Shown here: one piece after another, positions 39,721 through 41,226 of the stretch
Numbering within the stretch: position 1 is the first letter of the stretch
Layout: each line of letters opens with the position of its first letter
From: an uncultured Clostridia bacterium
GTDB taxonomy: Bacteria; Bacillota; Clostridia; Christensenellales; Aristaeellaceae
DNA: 41,226 bases
Assembly: GCA_944333055.1 (NCBI GenBank)
Contig: CALVKT010000044.1
Location: 1 to 41,226 of the forward strand
Reading direction: 5' to 3'
Program-made: the position numbers and the translations under genes
The notes under the pieces: generated by a model
Database searches by the model: none
What the model saw: only the letters and a program-made list of their open reading frames with translations
Told to the model about the DNA's origin: nothing

Positions 39721-40760
39721 GCGGCAAGCGAATCGCGGACTACGGCGTGCACATCGGCAGCCTGCCGCGCGGCGCGCGCAACAAGATCACCGATGTGCCG
39801 GGCGTGCGCGTGGGCCACGCGACGATTGACGACGCGCGCCACCACACGGGCGTGACGGTGATTCTGCCGTGCGAAGACAACATGTTTAAACTCAAGTTGA
39901 CGGCGGCCTCGTTCGTGCTCAACGGCTTTGGCAAGACGCAGGGGCTGGTGCAGGTGGACGAGCTGGGCACGCTGGAGACGCCCATCGCGCTGACCAACAC
40001 GCTCAACGTGGGCAAGGTGCACGACGCGCTGGTGGGCTACATGGCCGCGCGCTGCAAGGCCGAGCATGTGGAGATGCACTCGATCAACCCGGTCGTGGGC
40101 GAATGCAACGACGCCGCGTTCAACGACATCGCGGACAGGCCGGTGGAGGCGGCGCACGTGATGCAGGCCATCGCCTCCGCGTGCGAGGATTTCGCGGAGG
40201 GCTGCGTCGGCGCGGGCGCGGGCGTGGTCTGCCACGGGCTCAAGGGCGGCATCGGCTCGGCGTCCAGGCGGCTGGACATCGCCGGAGCGCATTACACGCT
40301 GGGCGTGCTGGTGCAGGCCAATCACGGCACGCTCTCCGAGCTGCACGTGGCGGAGCGCGCGCTGGGCCGGGAGATCATCGCCCGGCGCGGCGCGCAGCCC
40401 GCGACGCAGCCGCAGGATCGCGGCTCGATCATGATGGTGCTGGCGACGGACCTGCCGCTGTGCGACCGGCAGCTTCGGCGCGTCCTCAAGCGCTGCGCGG
40501 TCGGGCTGGCGCGCAACGGCTCCTACTTCGGCCACGGCAGCGGCGACGTGATGATCGGCTTTACGACGGCCAACCGCGTGCCGCACGGCGGCATGCACCG
40601 GGTGCTCACCCGGCAGACGCTCACCGAGCATACACTGGAGTTTGCCTTCCGCGCGGCGGCGGAGGCGACGCAGGAGGCCGTGCTCAACGCGTTGGCGGCG
40701 GCGACGGAGATGACGGCGCCGGATGGCACCGTCTATGAGAGCCTCGCGCGCTATCTTTAA
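39717..40760 (+). CDS. P1/S58 family aminopeptidase (DmpA/BapA-like)
   Basis: DmpA-type enzymes are Ntn-hydrolase-like aminopeptidases that cut themselves before a nucleophilic serine and release D-, L- or beta-amino acids. The 347-residue protein has NKITDVPGVRVGHATI near the start, the oxyanion-region block GAGAGVVCHGLKGGIGSASR, the cleavage site DRGS followed by IMMVLATDLPL (Ser nucleophile, near residue 240), and HGSGDVMIGF. The length fits. It is coupled to the degenerate CapA protein by ATGA at 39717-39720. No signal peptide is seen, so it is probably cytosolic. A terminator follows at 40871-40903. Confidence 0.9.
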   Translation: MSGKRIADYGVHIGSLPRGARNKITDVPGVRVGHATIDDARHHTGVTVILPCEDNMFKLKLTAASFVLNGFGKTQGLVQVDELGTLETPIALTNTLNVGKVHDALVGYMAARCKAEHVEMHSINPVVGECNDAAFNDIADRPVEAAHVMQAIASACEDFAEGCVGAGAGVVCHGLKGGIGSASRRLDIAGAHYTLGVLVQANHGTLSELHVAERALGREIIARRGAQPATQPQDRGSIMMVLATDLPLCDRQLRRVLKRCAVGLARNGSYFGHGSGDVMIGFTTANRVPHGGMHRVLTRQTLTEHTLEFAFRAAAEATQEAVLNALAAATEMTAPDGTVYESLARYL

Positions 40761-40870
40761 ACCGCGCGAAGCGAGCATGGGGTCAACGGGCGAAGTCACC
40801 GGGGATCTGGGCGGCGTGCGTGCGCAGAAGACGCGCGGGCCTGTGACGCGGACAACGGCATACAAAGCGA

Positions 40871-40903
40871 GCCTCCGAGCGGCAATCCGTTCGGAGGCTT
40901 TTT
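40871..40903 (+). terminator. Terminator after the DmpA-like gene
   Basis: GCCTCCGAGCGG (40871-40882) pairs with CCGTTCGGAGGC (40887-40898), one G-T wobble, CAAT loop, then five T. Flanking ACAAA/TTTGT extends it, so it may work in both directions. Confidence 0.9.
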
Positions 40904-40911
40904 GTATGGGG

Positions 40912-40982
40912 GAAGAAGCGGCGGCTTGAAGAAGCGGCGGTTTGAAGAAGCGGCGGCTTGAAGAAGCGGCTTGAAGAAGCGG
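40912..40982 (+). repeat. 16-bp tandem repeat, about four units
   Basis: Unit GAAGAAGCGGCGGCTT repeats at 40912, 40928 (one change), 40944 and 40960 (3-bp deletion), then a partial unit. It lies in the 379-nt gap between the DmpA gene and the next gene, after the terminator. Confidence 0.85.
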
Positions 40983-41029
40983 AGCGCGGCGCATGATAGC
41001 GCCTGCGGCGCGCCCTGCGCCATGCGTGC

Positions 41030-41130
41030 ATGGGGGACGTTGGGGCGGCTGCCCCAAACCCCGCTCGGGGCGCCGCCCCGAACCCCGCAAGGGGCGCGCC
41101 CCTTGACCCTGCTTCGCTTCGCGGCGGTTT
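41030..41130 (+). repeat. Structured intergenic repeat, copy C
   Basis: GGGGGACG, hairpin TTGGGGC-ggct-GCCCCAA (41040-41057), CCCCGC, hairpin TCGGGGC-gcc-GCCCCGA (41065-41081), ACCCCGC, hairpin AAGGGGC-gc-GCCCCTT (41089-41104), then CTTCGCTTCGCGGCG (41112-41126), identical to a 15-mer in copy B. Confidence 0.8.
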
Positions 41131-41139
41131 GAAGCGGGG

Positions 41140-41226
41140 TTAGAGCGTGACGAGGCCCGCGTCTACGAGCTTTTGCAGGCTCATGAGGATGCCGAGCTTG
41201 GCGTGCGCCCACGTGAGGCCGCCCTG
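41140..41226 (-). CDS. C-terminal end of an unidentified gene (5' part outside window)
   Basis: Only the last 28 residues are visible on the minus strand: QGGLTWAHAKLGILMSLQ, then KLVDAGLVTL and a TAA at 41140-41142. The frame is open to the window edge. The amphipathic helix with a basic and an acidic residue near the end looks like a C-terminal helical or winged-helix tail, but it is too short to assign. Its stop is about 10 nt from repeat copy C, which lies in the opposite orientation. Confidence 0.5.
   Translation of the reverse strand, partial: QGGLTWAHAKLGILMSLQKLVDAGLVTL

Noticed and set aside
41140-41226. Assigning the right-edge gene to a winged-helix MBL-fold protein
   Set aside because: Only 28 residues are visible, which is not enough to support any family.

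Overview
The window looks like chromosomal DNA from a GC-rich, anaerobic Firmicute, most likely a gut Clostridia lineage. The reasons are sigma-A type promoters (TTGACA/TATAAT), AGGAGG-type ribosome sites, a darA-holB-ricT cluster, an LCP-family protein, a small 2[4Fe-4S] ferredoxin and an NrdD-like glycyl-radical fragment. The taxonomic call is inference. I saw no phage, plasmid, CRISPR, insertion sequence, rRNA or tRNA gene. Genes are dense, often overlap by 4 nt (ATGA/GTGA), and are separated by clear hairpin terminators.

Layout. 1-2007 (-): a MATE exporter cut by the window edge, and a Myb/SANT-like regulator. 2214-5682 (+): phosphoglycerate mutase (ApgM type), then a secreted LCP-like protein and a CapA-like metallophosphoesterase, closed by a terminator. 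5700-7573 (+): a family II pyrophosphatase-like DHH protein coupled to an Rsm22-type methyltransferase; an ECF S component converges on it (7570-8133, -) behind an operator-like palindrome. 8244-12761 (+): a coupled operon of two paralogous GT-C membrane proteins, a DUF1934 protein, an unrecognised protein and an MBL-fold hydrolase. 12762-13085: a structured convergent intergenic region. 13086-19575 (-): an oligopeptide ABC transporter operon (small membrane protein, binding protein, B, C, D, F) with a strong promoter.

19576-25691 (-): a tiny NrdD-like protein, trpS, an MBOAT/SGNH acylation pair and citC. citXG (25820-27208, +) diverges from citC. 27536-29364 (-): an AEC transporter and a CofE-like protein. 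29434-31998 (+): an atypical serS and an M19 dipeptidase. 32030-33456 (-): XRE and LysR regulators. 33537-40760 (+): an M24 aminopeptidase P, darA-holB-ricT, a ferredoxin, a degenerate CapA-like protein and a DmpA-type peptidase. 40761-41226: terminator, tandem repeat, another copy of the structured repeat, and the tail of a minus-strand gene.

Most genes are housekeeping or cell-envelope functions. Several stand out: a stand-alone glycyl-radical-like NrdD tail (19964-20233); two likely pseudo-enzyme paralogs (the second GT-C protein and the second CapA); citrate-lyase maturation genes with no lyase in view; and a three-copy, multi-hairpin intergenic repeat whose second stem changes sequence but keeps pairing.
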